The notes beneath the pieces are model-generated. The model worked only from the letters and a program-made list of their open reading frames with translations. It ran no database searches and was not told the DNA's origin. Below, in pieces: positions 22,185-30,797 of a stretch of 64,000 bases of DNA. Both the position numbers and the translations under genes were made by a program. Source of the DNA: Bacteroidales bacterium (GTDB lineage: Bacteria > Bacteroidota > Bacteroidia > Bacteroidales > Tenuifilaceae); the NCBI GenBank assembly GCA_013141385.1, contig JABFRB010000002.1:463298-527297 (forward strand). Direction: 5' to 3'. Every line of letters begins with the position of its first letter. The first letter of the stretch is position 1.

Positions 22185-24059
22185 TTACTTGTCCAACATC
22201 TCGCTTAGCTCAACCATTTTAATAAAATCCGCTCTATAACCAAACTCATCTAACCCTGCAGAATTTTTTGCTCGTTTTAGAACAGTAGCATACGATGAGG
22301 TTCCTTTAAATTCAGATTCACGAAGAAGCATTCCAAATTCTGCAACTGCCGATGCGAATTTGATGTTATTGGAATTCTTTGTTTTACCTGTTTCTACCTT
22401 TTCAACAATCAGTTTGCTAATATCCTCATCGGGTTTTTTGTAACGAACCTTAACGGTCATCATATTCTTGCTGTCTGAAACTACCGATTGTTTTTGGTAT
22501 TCAAGGGGATCTACATTTGAAATGGTTTCTTCGGAATCAGATGGGATAATTTCGTAGAGGGCAGTAACGGTGTGACCACACCCTATTTCTCCTGCATCCT
22601 TTTTATCGTCATTGAAATCTTCCTTATTAAGTAATCTGTTTTCGTAACCTATCAGCCTGTATGCCTTAACCTTACTTGGATTGAATTCGATTTGTATTTT
22701 AACATCCTTTGCAATAGTGTAAAGGGTTCCCCAAAGTTCAGTTCCAAATACTTTCTTGGCTTCCAGTAGATTGTCAATGTAGGAGTAGTTGCCGTTGCCA
22801 GCATCGGCTATTTTTTCCATCTTCGAATCTTTATAGTTGCCCATTCCAACTCCAAGTATCGAGAGGAAAATACCATCTTTTCTCTTCTCCTCAATTAATC
22901 TTACCATCTCAGCATCGCTGCTGGCTCCAATATTGAAATCGCCATCGGTTGCAAGAATAACACGGTTATTTCCTCCTTTAATGAAGTTTTGTTTTGCAAT
23001 TGCATAAGCAAGATTAATGCCCTCGCCACCTGCCGTTGAGCCACCTGCTTGGAGTTTATCTATAGATGCGATAATAGTTTCTTTCATGTTCCCTGAGGTT
23101 GATTCGAGCACAACACCTGCTGCACCTGCGTATACAACAATTGCAACTTTATCGACCGAGCGAAGATTCTCAACCAAATATTTGAAAGATCTTTTTATTA
23201 ACGGTAGTTTATTGGGTTGATCCATGGAACCTGAAACATCGAGTAGGAAAACAAGATTGCTTGGAGGAATCTGCTTATCATTAAGATTTTCCCCTTTTAA
23301 GCCAACTAAAACAAGGTTGTGTTTCTCGTTCCAAGGGCATTTTTCGCCTTCAATGGTAATAGAGAATGGATGTCCATTGGTGGGTTGTGGGTATTCATAA
23401 TCGAAATAGTTAATCATCTCCTCAATTCTTACAGCGTCTTTTACTGGTTTTTGATTCTGGGTCAGAAATCTACGGATATTTGAGTAGGAAGCTTTATCAA
23501 CATCAATAGAAAATGTGGAAAGGGGATTATTGATCACATCCTTGAAACCATTCTCGCTGATTACATCGTACGATTCGGTGTTGAATTCCTGTGGTTGATA
23601 ACATACAACACTCGGAGATGCATAGTTGGCATAACCCTCACTTTTTGCTCTGGAAGACATTGCCATGCCTGTTGTGAACATCTCCTTTTTTGTTTCAACA
23701 ACAATCTCATCACTAGCCGTTAAACTATCTACAATAGTTGATGACTTTAGACTTATTTTTAGATTTGTGGTTGTTCCCGAAGTAATGTTCACCTTTTTGT
23801 TTACATAGATATCGTAACCTTGAGCGGTTACTTTAACTGAGTATGTTCCTTGACTAAGACTAAACGAAAATACACCGTTATTTCCAGTTGAATTACTAGA
23901 GATATTTTTTCCGTTTTGGAATACCTCTACAAGTGCGTTTGGAATAGCCGTTCCCGTACTCCTATCTGTAACTATTCCTGAAAGAATCCCTGTTTGTAGA
24001 TTTAGAGTCATTGATGTGCATAGCACCATCATTCCGATTAAAGAAATTAAAGCTTTCAT
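22185..24059 (-). CDS. VWA-domain exported protein (YfbK-like) with carboxypeptidase-regulatory domain
   Basis: I start it at the ATG at 24059, which gives a proper signal peptide (KALISLIGMMVLCTSMT); an upstream in-frame ATG at 24083 adds eight polar residues. The product is 624 residues. A carboxypeptidase-regulatory-like domain (about 25-100) is followed by the von-Willebrand-like N-terminal piece with Y-F-D-Y-E-Y-P-Q-P. Next comes a VWA domain with an intact MIDAS motif (L-L-D-V-S-G-S-M) and A-T-D-G-D-F-N-I-G, then a C-terminal DUF3520-type region ending in R-A-D-F-I-K-M-V-E-L-S. Probably a surface or periplasmic metal-dependent adhesion or scaffold protein. It is divergent from an ECF sigma/anti-sigma pair, which may control it. 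Confidence 0.88.
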   Translation of the reverse strand: MKALISLIGMMVLCTSMTLNLQTGILSGIVTDRSTGTAIPNALVEVFQNGKNISSNSTGNNGVFSFSLSQGTYSVKVTAQGYDIYVNKKVNITSGTTTNLKISLKSSTIVDSLTASDEIVVETKKEMFTTGMAMSSRAKSEGYANYASPSVVCYQPQEFNTESYDVISENGFKDVINNPLSTFSIDVDKASYSNIRRFLTQNQKPVKDAVRIEEMINYFDYEYPQPTNGHPFSITIEGEKCPWNEKHNLVLVGLKGENLNDKQIPPSNLVFLLDVSGSMDQPNKLPLIKRSFKYLVENLRSVDKVAIVVYAGAAGVVLESTSGNMKETIIASIDKLQAGGSTAGGEGINLAYAIAKQNFIKGGNNRVILATDGDFNIGASSDAEMVRLIEEKRKDGIFLSILGVGMGNYKDSKMEKIADAGNGNYSYIDNLLEAKKVFGTELWGTLYTIAKDVKIQIEFNPSKVKAYRLIGYENRLLNKEDFNDDKKDAGEIGCGHTVTALYEIIPSDSEETISNVDPLEYQKQSVVSDSKNMMTVKVRYKKPDEDISKLIVEKVETGKTKNSNNIKFASAVAEFGMLLRESEFKGTSSYATVLKRAKNSAGLDEFGYRADFIKMVELSEMLDK

Positions 24060-24195
24060 AATTTTAGTATTTAAGTTTAACATTTGCTTGTTTTACTAAA
24101 TGGATACAAAGAGGAAGGGAATTCCATAAAATGATGATGGATTTTTTTAATTTTACCAAAAGTGAGTTTAAAATATTTGTGTCAAAATATTAATA

Positions 24196-24235
24196 ACACA
24201 GAGGACACAGAGGATTTCACAGAGTTACACGGAGA
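24196..24235. repeat. Solitary CACAGAG-type repeat in the sigma gene leader
   Basis: AACACAGAGGACACAGAGGA followed by TTTCACAGAGTTACACGGAG runs directly into the sigma factor start codon. No complementary arm is nearby. Its last GGAG may double as a ribosome-binding purine stretch. Confidence 0.55.
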
Positions 24236-24823
24236 ATGCAAATTAAAACTAACATATCTGCTTTAAATGATGTTGAACTTATCGACCTTTATAAAGAAAA
24301 GGGAGATAAAGGGATTGTTGGTGAGTTATATAAAAGGTATACCCGTTTTGCATTTTCAATCTGCATGAAATATATTAAGGATGAGGAGGGTAGCAAAGAT
24401 GCTGTGATGCAGGTTTTTGAAAAGTTATTTGTTGATTTAAAGAGGCATCAGGTAACAAACTTTAAATCGTGGTTACACTCGGTACTCAAAAATCATTGTT
24501 TGCATATCATCAGGGATAACCAGTATAAATTGACCAAGGAGAAGGAAGCGATAAATTCTTATGAAAATCTTGTGGAAAATCAGTTCCATTTGTATCAAGA
24601 TAATGACGATGGTTTTGAGGAGAAGGTTGATAATTTGGAGATGGAACTATGCAACCTCTCGCATGAGCAAAGGGTTTGCGTTGAACTTTTCTACCTGAAA
24701 GATAAGTGCTACCAAGAGGTTGCAGAAATAACAGGCTATACAATGAATCAGGTGAAAAGCCATATACAGAACGGGAAGCGAAACCTGAAAATCAGTTTGC
24801 AACAAAATGAAGACAAAAGATAA
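24236..24823 (+). CDS. RNA polymerase sigma factor, ECF (sigma-70) family
   Basis: The 195-residue protein has region 2 (F-A-F-S-I-C-M-K-Y-I-K-D-E-E-G-S-K-D-A-V, near 35-65, with the F-K-S-W-L core-binding helix after it) and region 4 with an HTH: C-V-E-L-F-Y-L-K-D-K-C-Y-Q-E-V-A-E and T-G-Y-T-M-N-Q-V-K-S-H-I-Q-N-G-K-R-N-L. The linker is longer than average and acidic. It overlaps the anti-sigma gene by 17 bases, implying coupled translation and a partner-switch pair. Confidence 0.92.
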   Translation: MQIKTNISALNDVELIDLYKEKGDKGIVGELYKRYTRFAFSICMKYIKDEEGSKDAVMQVFEKLFVDLKRHQVTNFKSWLHSVLKNHCLHIIRDNQYKLTKEKEAINSYENLVENQFHLYQDNDDGFEEKVDNLEMELCNLSHEQRVCVELFYLKDKCYQEVAEITGYTMNQVKSHIQNGKRNLKISLQQNEDKR

Positions 24824-25973
24824 TATATCGAATGGTAATGAGGCGTGTGTAGGCTCTGATATGCTTTTAAAGTATGTTAAGGGAGAACTTTCGGGGCAGG
24901 AGAGAAATATGGTAGAAAAGCACCTTTCAATATGCGAGATGTGTAGCGATGAGCTGGAGGGGCTGTTGTTATTAGATGATCATAATAAGGTGGATAGTAT
25001 TGTCAACGAGCTTAATATTAGAGTTGATAAGTTAGTTGACGGGAAGAGTAAAGTAATTCCTGCATGGAGTTTTTATCTTAGGATTGCAGCCTCCATTACT
25101 TTAATACTTGGAATATCAACAATAGTGTATTTTACTGCTATTAGGAAAGCCCCAACAACCATTATATCTGATAATGTGGTGAGTGAAAAACCGAAACCTG
25201 CTACATCTCAAAATGCCGAAAAGATTGAAGCACCGAAGGAAATTGAGAAGATCAAGAGGATGGAGAAGCAGGAATTTACCCAAAGTGAAGCATCGAAAAG
25301 AAGTGAAAAAACTATTGAATTTGAAGGTAAACCGAAAGAGGCTGAATTTAAGTATGTTGCTCCAGTTGTGGTGGATAGTTTAAACGAGATTATTGCAGAT
25401 GAAAAGGTAATGGATGATGTGAAATTGGCGACAACCGATTCATTATTACCAACTAGCGAATCAATTGTAACTGGTCAGGTAACAGCAGAAGCATATATAC
25501 CTGCTAAATCAGAAAGTGTTGAAAGAAAAAAATTATCCTCGAATAAGGAGGTTTCAATGATGGATGCGGCATCGGGAGTGGCTGCATCTAGAGAATTTGG
25601 TGCGATGGAGACATATAATTTCAAGAAGGAATCGGCTATTAATCTGTACCTTAAAGGAAAATATCAAGATGCACTTCCTATTTTTAGTGGGTTGAATGAT
25701 GATTTTCCTGCCAGTGACACTATTCAATTTTACATGTTGATGAGTTACTATCATCTAAATCGAATAGAGAGGGCAATTTCTATATTCGAAAAATTAATAA
25801 TTCAACGACAAAGTATTTTCTATAATGAAGCAAAATGGTATTATGCGTTGTCGCTAATTAAATATAATAGGAAAGAGAAGGCAATTGGCGTGCTTAATGA
25901 AATATTATCAGAGGAATCGTCCTTTAAAGATCTGGCAAAAGAGGAACTGAAAAAGTTAAATGGAAATAAATAA
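24807..25973 (+). CDS. Anti-sigma factor with zinc-binding head, one membrane helix and TPR tail
   Basis: The 388-residue protein has a zf-HC2 head with H-L-S-I-C-E-M-C (about residues 44-51), the H-x3-C-x2-C signature of ZAS anti-sigma factors, which holds the sigma factor in the cytoplasm. One membrane helix (about 91-112) and a long charged, low-complexity stretch rich in K, E and P (about 125-190) follow. The C-terminal periplasmic part (about 275-388) has two or three TPR-like repeats (Y-L-K-G-K-Y-Q-D-A-L-P-I-F). The TPR region probably senses an envelope partner, perhaps the divergent VWA protein; that link is inference. Confidence 0.87.
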   Translation: MKTKDNISNGNEACVGSDMLLKYVKGELSGQERNMVEKHLSICEMCSDELEGLLLLDDHNKVDSIVNELNIRVDKLVDGKSKVIPAWSFYLRIAASITLILGISTIVYFTAIRKAPTTIISDNVVSEKPKPATSQNAEKIEAPKEIEKIKRMEKQEFTQSEASKRSEKTIEFEGKPKEAEFKYVAPVVVDSLNEIIADEKVMDDVKLATTDSLLPTSESIVTGQVTAEAYIPAKSESVERKKLSSNKEVSMMDAASGVAASREFGAMETYNFKKESAINLYLKGKYQDALPIFSGLNDDFPASDTIQFYMLMSYYHLNRIERAISIFEKLIIQRQSIFYNEAKWYYALSLIKYNRKEKAIGVLNEILSEESSFKDLAKEELKKLNGNK

Positions 25974-26023
25974 GACCTACACAATAGATTCCTTTTTGTA
26001 TATTTCACCATTCTTTATAAAAC

Positions 26024-26920
26024 ATGAAAAACCAAAAAATTGCCTATACTTTTGCAGGGTTTGTTATCCTTTTCTGGGGGACTTCAGCCACTGCATTTAA
26101 AATAGGACTTCAGTATTTTAACTTTATTCAACTACTTTTTTGGGCATCGCTTTTTGCCACTATTATTTTATTTTTTGTATTAATCTTTCAGGGAAAATTC
26201 TTACAAGTTTTTAAGATGGGTAAGACCCAGCTTAAGTGGTCAATCTTTCTTGGTTTCCTGAATCCTTTCCTATACTATTTTGTACTCTTTAAGGCATATG
26301 ATCTACTTCCGGCACAGGTAGCCCAACCACTCAACTATATTTGGCCAATTATCCTTGTACTACTATCAATTCCAATTCTTGGACAGAAGTTGACGGCAAA
26401 GAATATTATAGCATTGATTATAAGTTTTGTAGGTGTAGTCTTTATTTCATCGCAGGGGAATATCGATATCTTCTCTAAAAGTAATCCTCTAGGCGTTTTT
26501 CTTGCCCTATTTAGTTCAACTATATGGGCACTGTTTTGGCTTTATAATGTTCGCGATAAGAATAGGGATGAGGCTGTGAAGCTTTTCCTTAATTTTTTCT
26601 TTGCTTCAATATTCACACTATTTGTTGGAGTTTTTACAAAAGATTTTTGGATTATCTCCGCTAATGGATTATTTGCTTCAGCCTATATTGGTGCTTTTGA
26701 AATGGGAATTACCTTTGTACTTTGGTTAAAGGCTTTGAACTATGCCGATAATACAGCACGGTTAAGTAACATTATATATTTAGTGCCATTTGTGGCTCTG
26801 CTATTCATTAAACTAATACTTGGAGAAACTATTTACTGGACTACTATTGTTGGTCTAGTGCTTATTATTAGCGGGATTATATATCAGCAATTACGCTCTA
26901 AAGCGATTCAAAACATTTAA
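26024..26920 (+). CDS. DMT superfamily (EamA) transporter
   Basis: The 298-residue protein shows about ten membrane helices in two five-helix EamA halves. The first contains F-W-G-T-S-A-T-A-F-K-I-G and A-Q-V-A-Q-P-L-N-Y-I-W-P; the second contains S-S-T-I-W-A-L-F-W-L and a conserved G-E-T-I-Y motif. It moves small metabolites across the inner membrane; the substrate is not evident. It lies 50 bases after the anti-sigma gene and 10 bases before an S41 protease gene, probably in one transcript with the latter. Confidence 0.9.
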   Translation: MKNQKIAYTFAGFVILFWGTSATAFKIGLQYFNFIQLLFWASLFATIILFFVLIFQGKFLQVFKMGKTQLKWSIFLGFLNPFLYYFVLFKAYDLLPAQVAQPLNYIWPIILVLLSIPILGQKLTAKNIIALIISFVGVVFISSQGNIDIFSKSNPLGVFLALFSSTIWALFWLYNVRDKNRDEAVKLFLNFFFASIFTLFVGVFTKDFWIISANGLFASAYIGAFEMGITFVLWLKALNYADNTARLSNIIYLVPFVALLFIKLILGETIYWTTIVGLVLIISGIIYQQLRSKAIQNI

Positions 26921-26930
26921 AAATATAAAA

Positions 26931-28205
26931 ATGAATACAAGTATTTTAAAAAAGATTTTATCCATTATGTTTTTTGGAATTGCTATTTATGCACTCCAGA
27001 ATTGTAAAAAAGAAGAAACTAATTGGGATAAACTGGCAAACAAAGAGTTGCTTAGCGTAATGAAAGATTACTACTATTGGTATGATAAGTTACCAACAGT
27101 AGATCCTAATAGCTATAAAGATCCCAGTACGCTGATTGAGACATTACGAGTTAATCCTCCCGATAGGTGGAGTTATGTTACAACAAAGCAAGAACTTGAA
27201 GCTTACTACAATTCGGGAGCATATTATGGATTTGGGTTTGGTAGTTCTTTCGATCAGAATGGAAAATTATGGATTATTTATGTTTATAAAAGTTCCCCAT
27301 TTACTGAAAAAGGAATTAATAGAGGGTGGCAGATTAGTTCAATTGATGGGGTAACCCCAACGCCCGAAAACTATAATCAAATTATTGGGGAAAGTGCTGC
27401 GGGTGTTTCCAAAACCATAGTATTTATTTCACCTGATGGAAACAGTTTTACTTACACATTTACCAAATTTGAAGTAGCGGTTAATTCTGTGTTGTTTGAT
27501 TCGGTATATACCATTAGTTCTAAAAAAATAGCCTATATGGTTCTTAACACCTTTATTACGCCAACCATTAGGGAAGTAAATACTTGTTTTGCGAAATTTA
27601 AGAGCGAAAATGTTGATGAACTAATTGTTGATTTAAGATACAATGGTGGTGGTTCTATCAGCGTTTCCGATACCGTTGCAAGTTTAATTGGAGGTAATGC
27701 TGCAAATGGAGGAGTTTATACAAACTATGTTTATAATGACAAACATTCAGACTCAAATAAATCAATCTTTTTCAGGTCACTTTCAAACACTCTTACGCTT
27801 AACCGTGTAGTATTTATAACTGACAGGGGAACAGCCTCGGCAAGTGAGTTAGTAATTAATGGGTTGAAACCTTTTATGCCTGTGTGTTTAATTGGTTCGA
27901 AAACTCATGGAAAACCAGTAGGTATGCGTTCTTTCACTTATAATGAGGTTGACTGGGCTTTTTTACCCGTTTGCTTTTCATTGAAAAACGCGAATAATGA
28001 AGGTGATTATTTTGATGGTTTAGCGGTAAATGTTGATGCAGCCGATGATGTTTCAAAACCATTTGGGGATTTCCGAGAGGCAAGTTTTGCTGCTGCGCTT
28101 ACATATCTGGGTGTTTCAACAGGAAAGGGTGAAATGATTAAAACATCATTGCGAGCAAAGAGGATGACTGGTAAAGGGCTGTACGAAGAGATAGGAGCGT
28201 GGTAA
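26931..28205 (+). CDS. S41 family C-terminal processing peptidase, lipoprotein
   Basis: The 424-residue protein has a signal peptide with lipobox (A-L-Q-N-C at about 22-26). A helical S41 N-terminal region follows (M-K-D-Y-Y-Y-W-Y-D-K-L-P), then a PDZ-like domain with G-F-G-F-G-S-S-F, and the protease core. The core shows D-L-R-Y-N-G-G-G and the catalytic serine in G-T-A-S-A-S-E-L, with the family lysine in G-S-K-T-H-G-K-P-V-G. It is an envelope serine protease of the tail-specific protease type; its substrate is unknown. Confidence 0.9.
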   Translation: MNTSILKKILSIMFFGIAIYALQNCKKEETNWDKLANKELLSVMKDYYYWYDKLPTVDPNSYKDPSTLIETLRVNPPDRWSYVTTKQELEAYYNSGAYYGFGFGSSFDQNGKLWIIYVYKSSPFTEKGINRGWQISSIDGVTPTPENYNQIIGESAAGVSKTIVFISPDGNSFTYTFTKFEVAVNSVLFDSVYTISSKKIAYMVLNTFITPTIREVNTCFAKFKSENVDELIVDLRYNGGGSISVSDTVASLIGGNAANGGVYTNYVYNDKHSDSNKSIFFRSLSNTLTLNRVVFITDRGTASASELVINGLKPFMPVCLIGSKTHGKPVGMRSFTYNEVDWAFLPVCFSLKNANNEGDYFDGLAVNVDAADDVSKPFGDFREASFAAALTYLGVSTGKGEMIKTSLRAKRMTGKGLYEEIGAW

Positions 28206-28230
28206 TTAATTTTTTGTAGTTGTAAAGTGA

Positions 28231-28806
28231 ATGACTATTGTTAGCGAAAGAATAATTCTAGGTATTGATCCTGGCACAAATGTGCTTGGCTATGCAATTA
28301 TTAAGTGCGAAGGAAAGAATAAAATTGAACTTATAGTTCTTGGGGTAATTGAGCTTAAAAAGTATAGCGATCACTACCTAAAACTTAAAGCTATTTACGA
28401 ACGAATTCAACAGCTGGTTGATGAGTACCATCCCGATGAGGTTGCCATAGAGGCTCCATTCTTTGGTAAAAACGTGCAGAGTATGCTTAAACTTGGTAGA
28501 GCGCAAGGGGTTGCAATGGCAGCAGCGCTTTCGCGCTCAGTTCCAATATTTGAGTATGCGCCAAGAAAAATCAAACAGTCCATTACAGGGCAAGGTGCTG
28601 CCTCAAAAGAGCAGGTTGCTGCAATGCTATGCTCAATACTTAAAGTGAAGGACTTTCCTGGCGCAAAACTCGATGCTACTGATGCACTTGGAGCAGCCGT
28701 TTGTCACTTCTATCAAGGCTCGGCAGTATCAGGTGGAAAAGGAAAGGCTTCCAGCTGGGAGTCATTTGTTAAAAATAATCCGGATAGGGTGAAGGGGAAT
28801 AGTTGA
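28231..28806 (+). CDS. ruvC: Crossover junction endodeoxyribonuclease RuvC
   Basis: Resolves Holliday junctions in recombination. The 191-residue protein has the RNase H-like acidic residues in [11 protein letters not shown], in [11 protein letters not shown], and in the C-terminal [10 protein letters not shown]. Length is normal. It starts 25 bases after the protease gene and is convergent with the HIT gene. Confidence 0.96.
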   Translation: MTIVSERIILGIDPGTNVLGYAIIKCEGKNKIELIVLGVIELKKYSDHYLKLKAIYERIQQLVDEYHPDEVAIEAPFFGKNVQSMLKLGRAQGVAMAAALSRSVPIFEYAPRKIKQSITGQGAASKEQVAAMLCSILKVKDFPGAKLDATDALGAAVCHFYQGSAVSGGKGKASSWESFVKNNPDRVKGNS

Positions 28807-28900
28807 TAACCGTATAAGGTTAAATGAAAAATCCCTTCCAGTTAAGAGGGGATGATTAAATCTGATGCATAGCATTTTATATCTTAGATCAATACCCCTA

Positions 28901-29296
28901 TTAAACAAATTCTTTCGAAATCTTTTCTGCAATCTCCTTTAGCCTTTCAGGGGTAAGTTTGAGTTTTGGTTTAAAGAAATTAATATCCGATTCATTAACT
29001 AGGGGTACAAGATGAATATGGGCGTGAGGAACTTCTAACCCAAGAACCGCTAAACCAATACGCTTGCAAGCGATTGTTTTCTCAATTGCTTTTGCAACCC
29101 TTTTAGAGAATAGGGTTAGGCCAGCAAGAGTTTCATCATCTACGTCAAATAAGTAGTCTACTTCTTGCTTAGGGATAACGAGGGTATGACCTTCTACCAA
29201 GGGGTTAATGTCGAGAAATGCGAAATACCTTTCATCCTCGGCAATCTTATAAGAGGGAATTTCGCCCTTAGCGATTCTTGAGAAGATGGTAGCCAT
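28901..29296 (-). CDS. HIT family nucleotide-binding protein
   Basis: The 131-residue protein has I-F-S-R-I-A-K-G-E-I-P-S-Y-K at the N-terminus and the histidine triad H-A-H-I-H-L-V-P-L near residue 91-99, as in the HinT/PKCI branch that hydrolyses nucleotide phosphoramidates. It follows greA by 19 bases, so the two probably share a promoter. Confidence 0.93.
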   Translation of the reverse strand: MATIFSRIAKGEIPSYKIAEDERYFAFLDINPLVEGHTLVIPKQEVDYLFDVDDETLAGLTLFSKRVAKAIEKTIACKRIGLAVLGLEVPHAHIHLVPLVNESDINFFKPKLKLTPERLKEIAEKISKEFV

Positions 29297-29315
29297 AGTT
29301 TATATTATTTATGGT

Positions 29316-29789
29316 TTAACGTGATATTTCAACGATTTGGAACTGAACTGTTCCCGAGGGTATTTGAACATCAACAATATCCCCAACTTTTTTGCCCATA
29401 AGGGCTTTGGCAATTGGAGTCCCAACCGAAAGTTTACCAATTTTTAGATTAGCTTCGGATTCGGCAACCAGAACATACTCCACCATTGCCTTGGTTTTCA
29501 GATTTTTAAGTTTAATTTTATTGAGAATCTGAACCTTTGAAATATCAATACGCGATTCATCAATTATTCTTGAGTTGGCAACCGTATCCTCCAACTTTGA
29601 TATTTTAAGTTCAAGCATACCTTGGGCTTCTTTAGCGGCATCATACTCTGCATTTTCAGATAGATCGCCTTTGTCGCGTGCTTCCGCAATCATTTTCGAA
29701 ATTGCGGGTCTCTCAACGCTTTTAAGATGATTAAGCTCCGCCTGAAGTTTATGTAAACCTTCTTCGGTTAAATAAACAACTTTTGACAT
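29316..29789 (-). CDS. greA: Transcription elongation factor GreA
   Basis: Rescues stalled RNA polymerase by stimulating transcript cleavage. I start it at the ATG at 29789 because a strong AGGAGG sits 6 bases before it; an in-frame ATG at 29807 would put that site inside the gene. The 157 residues are the family's usual length. The coiled coil carries L-S-E-N-A-E-Y-D-A-A-K-E, with the tip acidic pair, and the C-terminal FKBP-like domain has G-T-P-I-A-K-A-L-M-G-K-K-V-G-D. Confidence 0.97.
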   Translation of the reverse strand: MSKVVYLTEEGLHKLQAELNHLKSVERPAISKMIAEARDKGDLSENAEYDAAKEAQGMLELKISKLEDTVANSRIIDESRIDISKVQILNKIKLKNLKTKAMVEYVLVAESEANLKIGKLSVGTPIAKALMGKKVGDIVDVQIPSGTVQFQIVEISR

Positions 29790-29792
29790 TTT

Positions 29793-29800
29793 AACCTCCT
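29793..29800 (-). promoter_or_regulatory. Strong Shine-Dalgarno site of greA
   Basis: AGGAGGTT on the minus strand, ending 3 bases before the ATG at 29789. It is unusual in this window, where most genes lack one, and it decides the start. Confidence 0.75.
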
Positions 29801-29828
29801 GATTCATTATAAATAGGGTAAATAAAAA

Positions 29829-29895
29829 AGAATTCCGACTCCTCGGAACTCTTCAATTATTGCAAATATATCGATTTTTTTTAATTTACATCAAA
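29829..29895 (-). promoter_or_regulatory. greA promoter and leader hairpin
   Basis: On the minus strand, TTTG (29892-29895), a 21-base spacer and TATATTTG (29863-29870) form a promoter. The transcript would then begin near a 9-bp hairpin, GAGTTCCGA-ggag-TCGGAATTC (29829-29850). Confidence 0.6.
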
Positions 29896-29916
29896 TTCAA
29901 AATTTGGTATTTTTCA

Positions 29917-30324
29917 TTATAGTTTTTTTTCTTTATTTATATTTTTTCTCCAGAACATTATTTTCCCCCAGAATGTCTTATGCCTCCTCAATTTCTTTGA
30001 CTCTTCGAGTGATTTTTTCATTCTTTCTTGGATTTCGGGGCTTTGCTTTTTAATATGTTCTTGTCTTCCAATTTCTTGCGCCTTTAGAGCTTTGCGCTTA
30101 TTTCTTTCTGATTTTCTATTTCTTTTTTTTTCGATTCTATTAAGGGTTCTCTTTTTTGTGTTCTCAGTTTTTTTTACATCATAAGGATGGAATTGCTTTG
30201 AAGGAGAGTACTGTTCTAATCTTTTACGGTGAAATAATGGAAAATTTTTTTTATGGCATCCTTCATTTGTGACCATAAAAGATGTAATGAGCAAAAACAA
30301 TAAAACCTTTTTGTAAATTTGCAT
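29917..30324 (-). CDS. Small, strongly basic putative lipoprotein
   Basis: The 135-residue product has a hydrophobic leader (about 5-18) ending at a cysteine in T-N-E-G-C, a weak lipobox. The rest is dominated by K and R (for example R-K-R-N-R-K-S-E-R-N-K-R-K) with a short aromatic C-terminal patch (F-W-G-K-I-M-F-W). No family recognised. Proteins like this are common and poorly conserved in Bacteroidota. It is divergent from the Rieske-like gene, with starts only 25 bases apart. Confidence 0.55.
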   Translation of the reverse strand: MQIYKKVLLFLLITSFMVTNEGCHKKNFPLFHRKRLEQYSPSKQFHPYDVKKTENTKKRTLNRIEKKRNRKSERNKRKALKAQEIGRQEHIKKQSPEIQERMKKSLEESKKLRRHKTFWGKIMFWRKNINKEKKL

Positions 30325-30349
30325 TTCTAAATAGTTAAAACAATCAACC

Positions 30350-30784
30350 TTGAAGACAAAAATAAAACTTCTTTTTCAGCTATTTATTTTATCAGGGCTA
30401 ATGTTCGGATGTATTAATGATCAGCAACAGATTGTACCCAACGTTAATGTTGATGTTTATATTAACCTAGATTTACCACAGTTTAGTTTTCTTGGTTCAA
30501 TAAATAATGCAATAATTTATCCGAATGCAGGGTACAATCGTAATGGAGTTATCATTTATCGTAATTCAACTGATGAATTTTCAGCTTACGATGCCACTTG
30601 CCCTCAGCATATTGAAACAAAAACTGCAGTTAAACTTGATGATAACGGAGCTGGAGGTCAGGCAACCTGTCCTCACTGTAAAACAATTTACTATTTTTAC
30701 GATTATGGTCGAGCATCTAAAGGTTATCCGTTAAAAAGATATAACGTTAACAAATCGGGAAATACAGTATATGTCTATAATTAA
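30350..30784 (+). CDS. Rieske-like exported lipoprotein with altered ligands
   Basis: Translation must begin at the TTG at 30350: an in-frame stop lies at 30332 and no ATG gives the signal peptide. The product is 144 residues with a lipobox L-M-F-G-C near residue 20. Later it has A-T-C-P-Q-H and, about 25 residues on, A-T-C-P-H-C, followed by a G-R-A-S-K-G-Y-P-L-K-R-Y tail typical of the Rieske fold. A true Rieske site is C-x-H and C-x2-H; here the order is C-x2-H and C-x2-C, so a standard [2Fe-2S] site is doubtful. A TAAATTTG -7-type box lies at 30313-30320. Confidence 0.65.
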   Translation: MKTKIKLLFQLFILSGLMFGCINDQQQIVPNVNVDVYINLDLPQFSFLGSINNAIIYPNAGYNRNGVIIYRNSTDEFSAYDATCPQHIETKTAVKLDDNGAGGQATCPHCKTIYYFYDYGRASKGYPLKRYNVNKSGNTVYVYN

Positions 30785-30797
30785 ATTGGACAATCTG

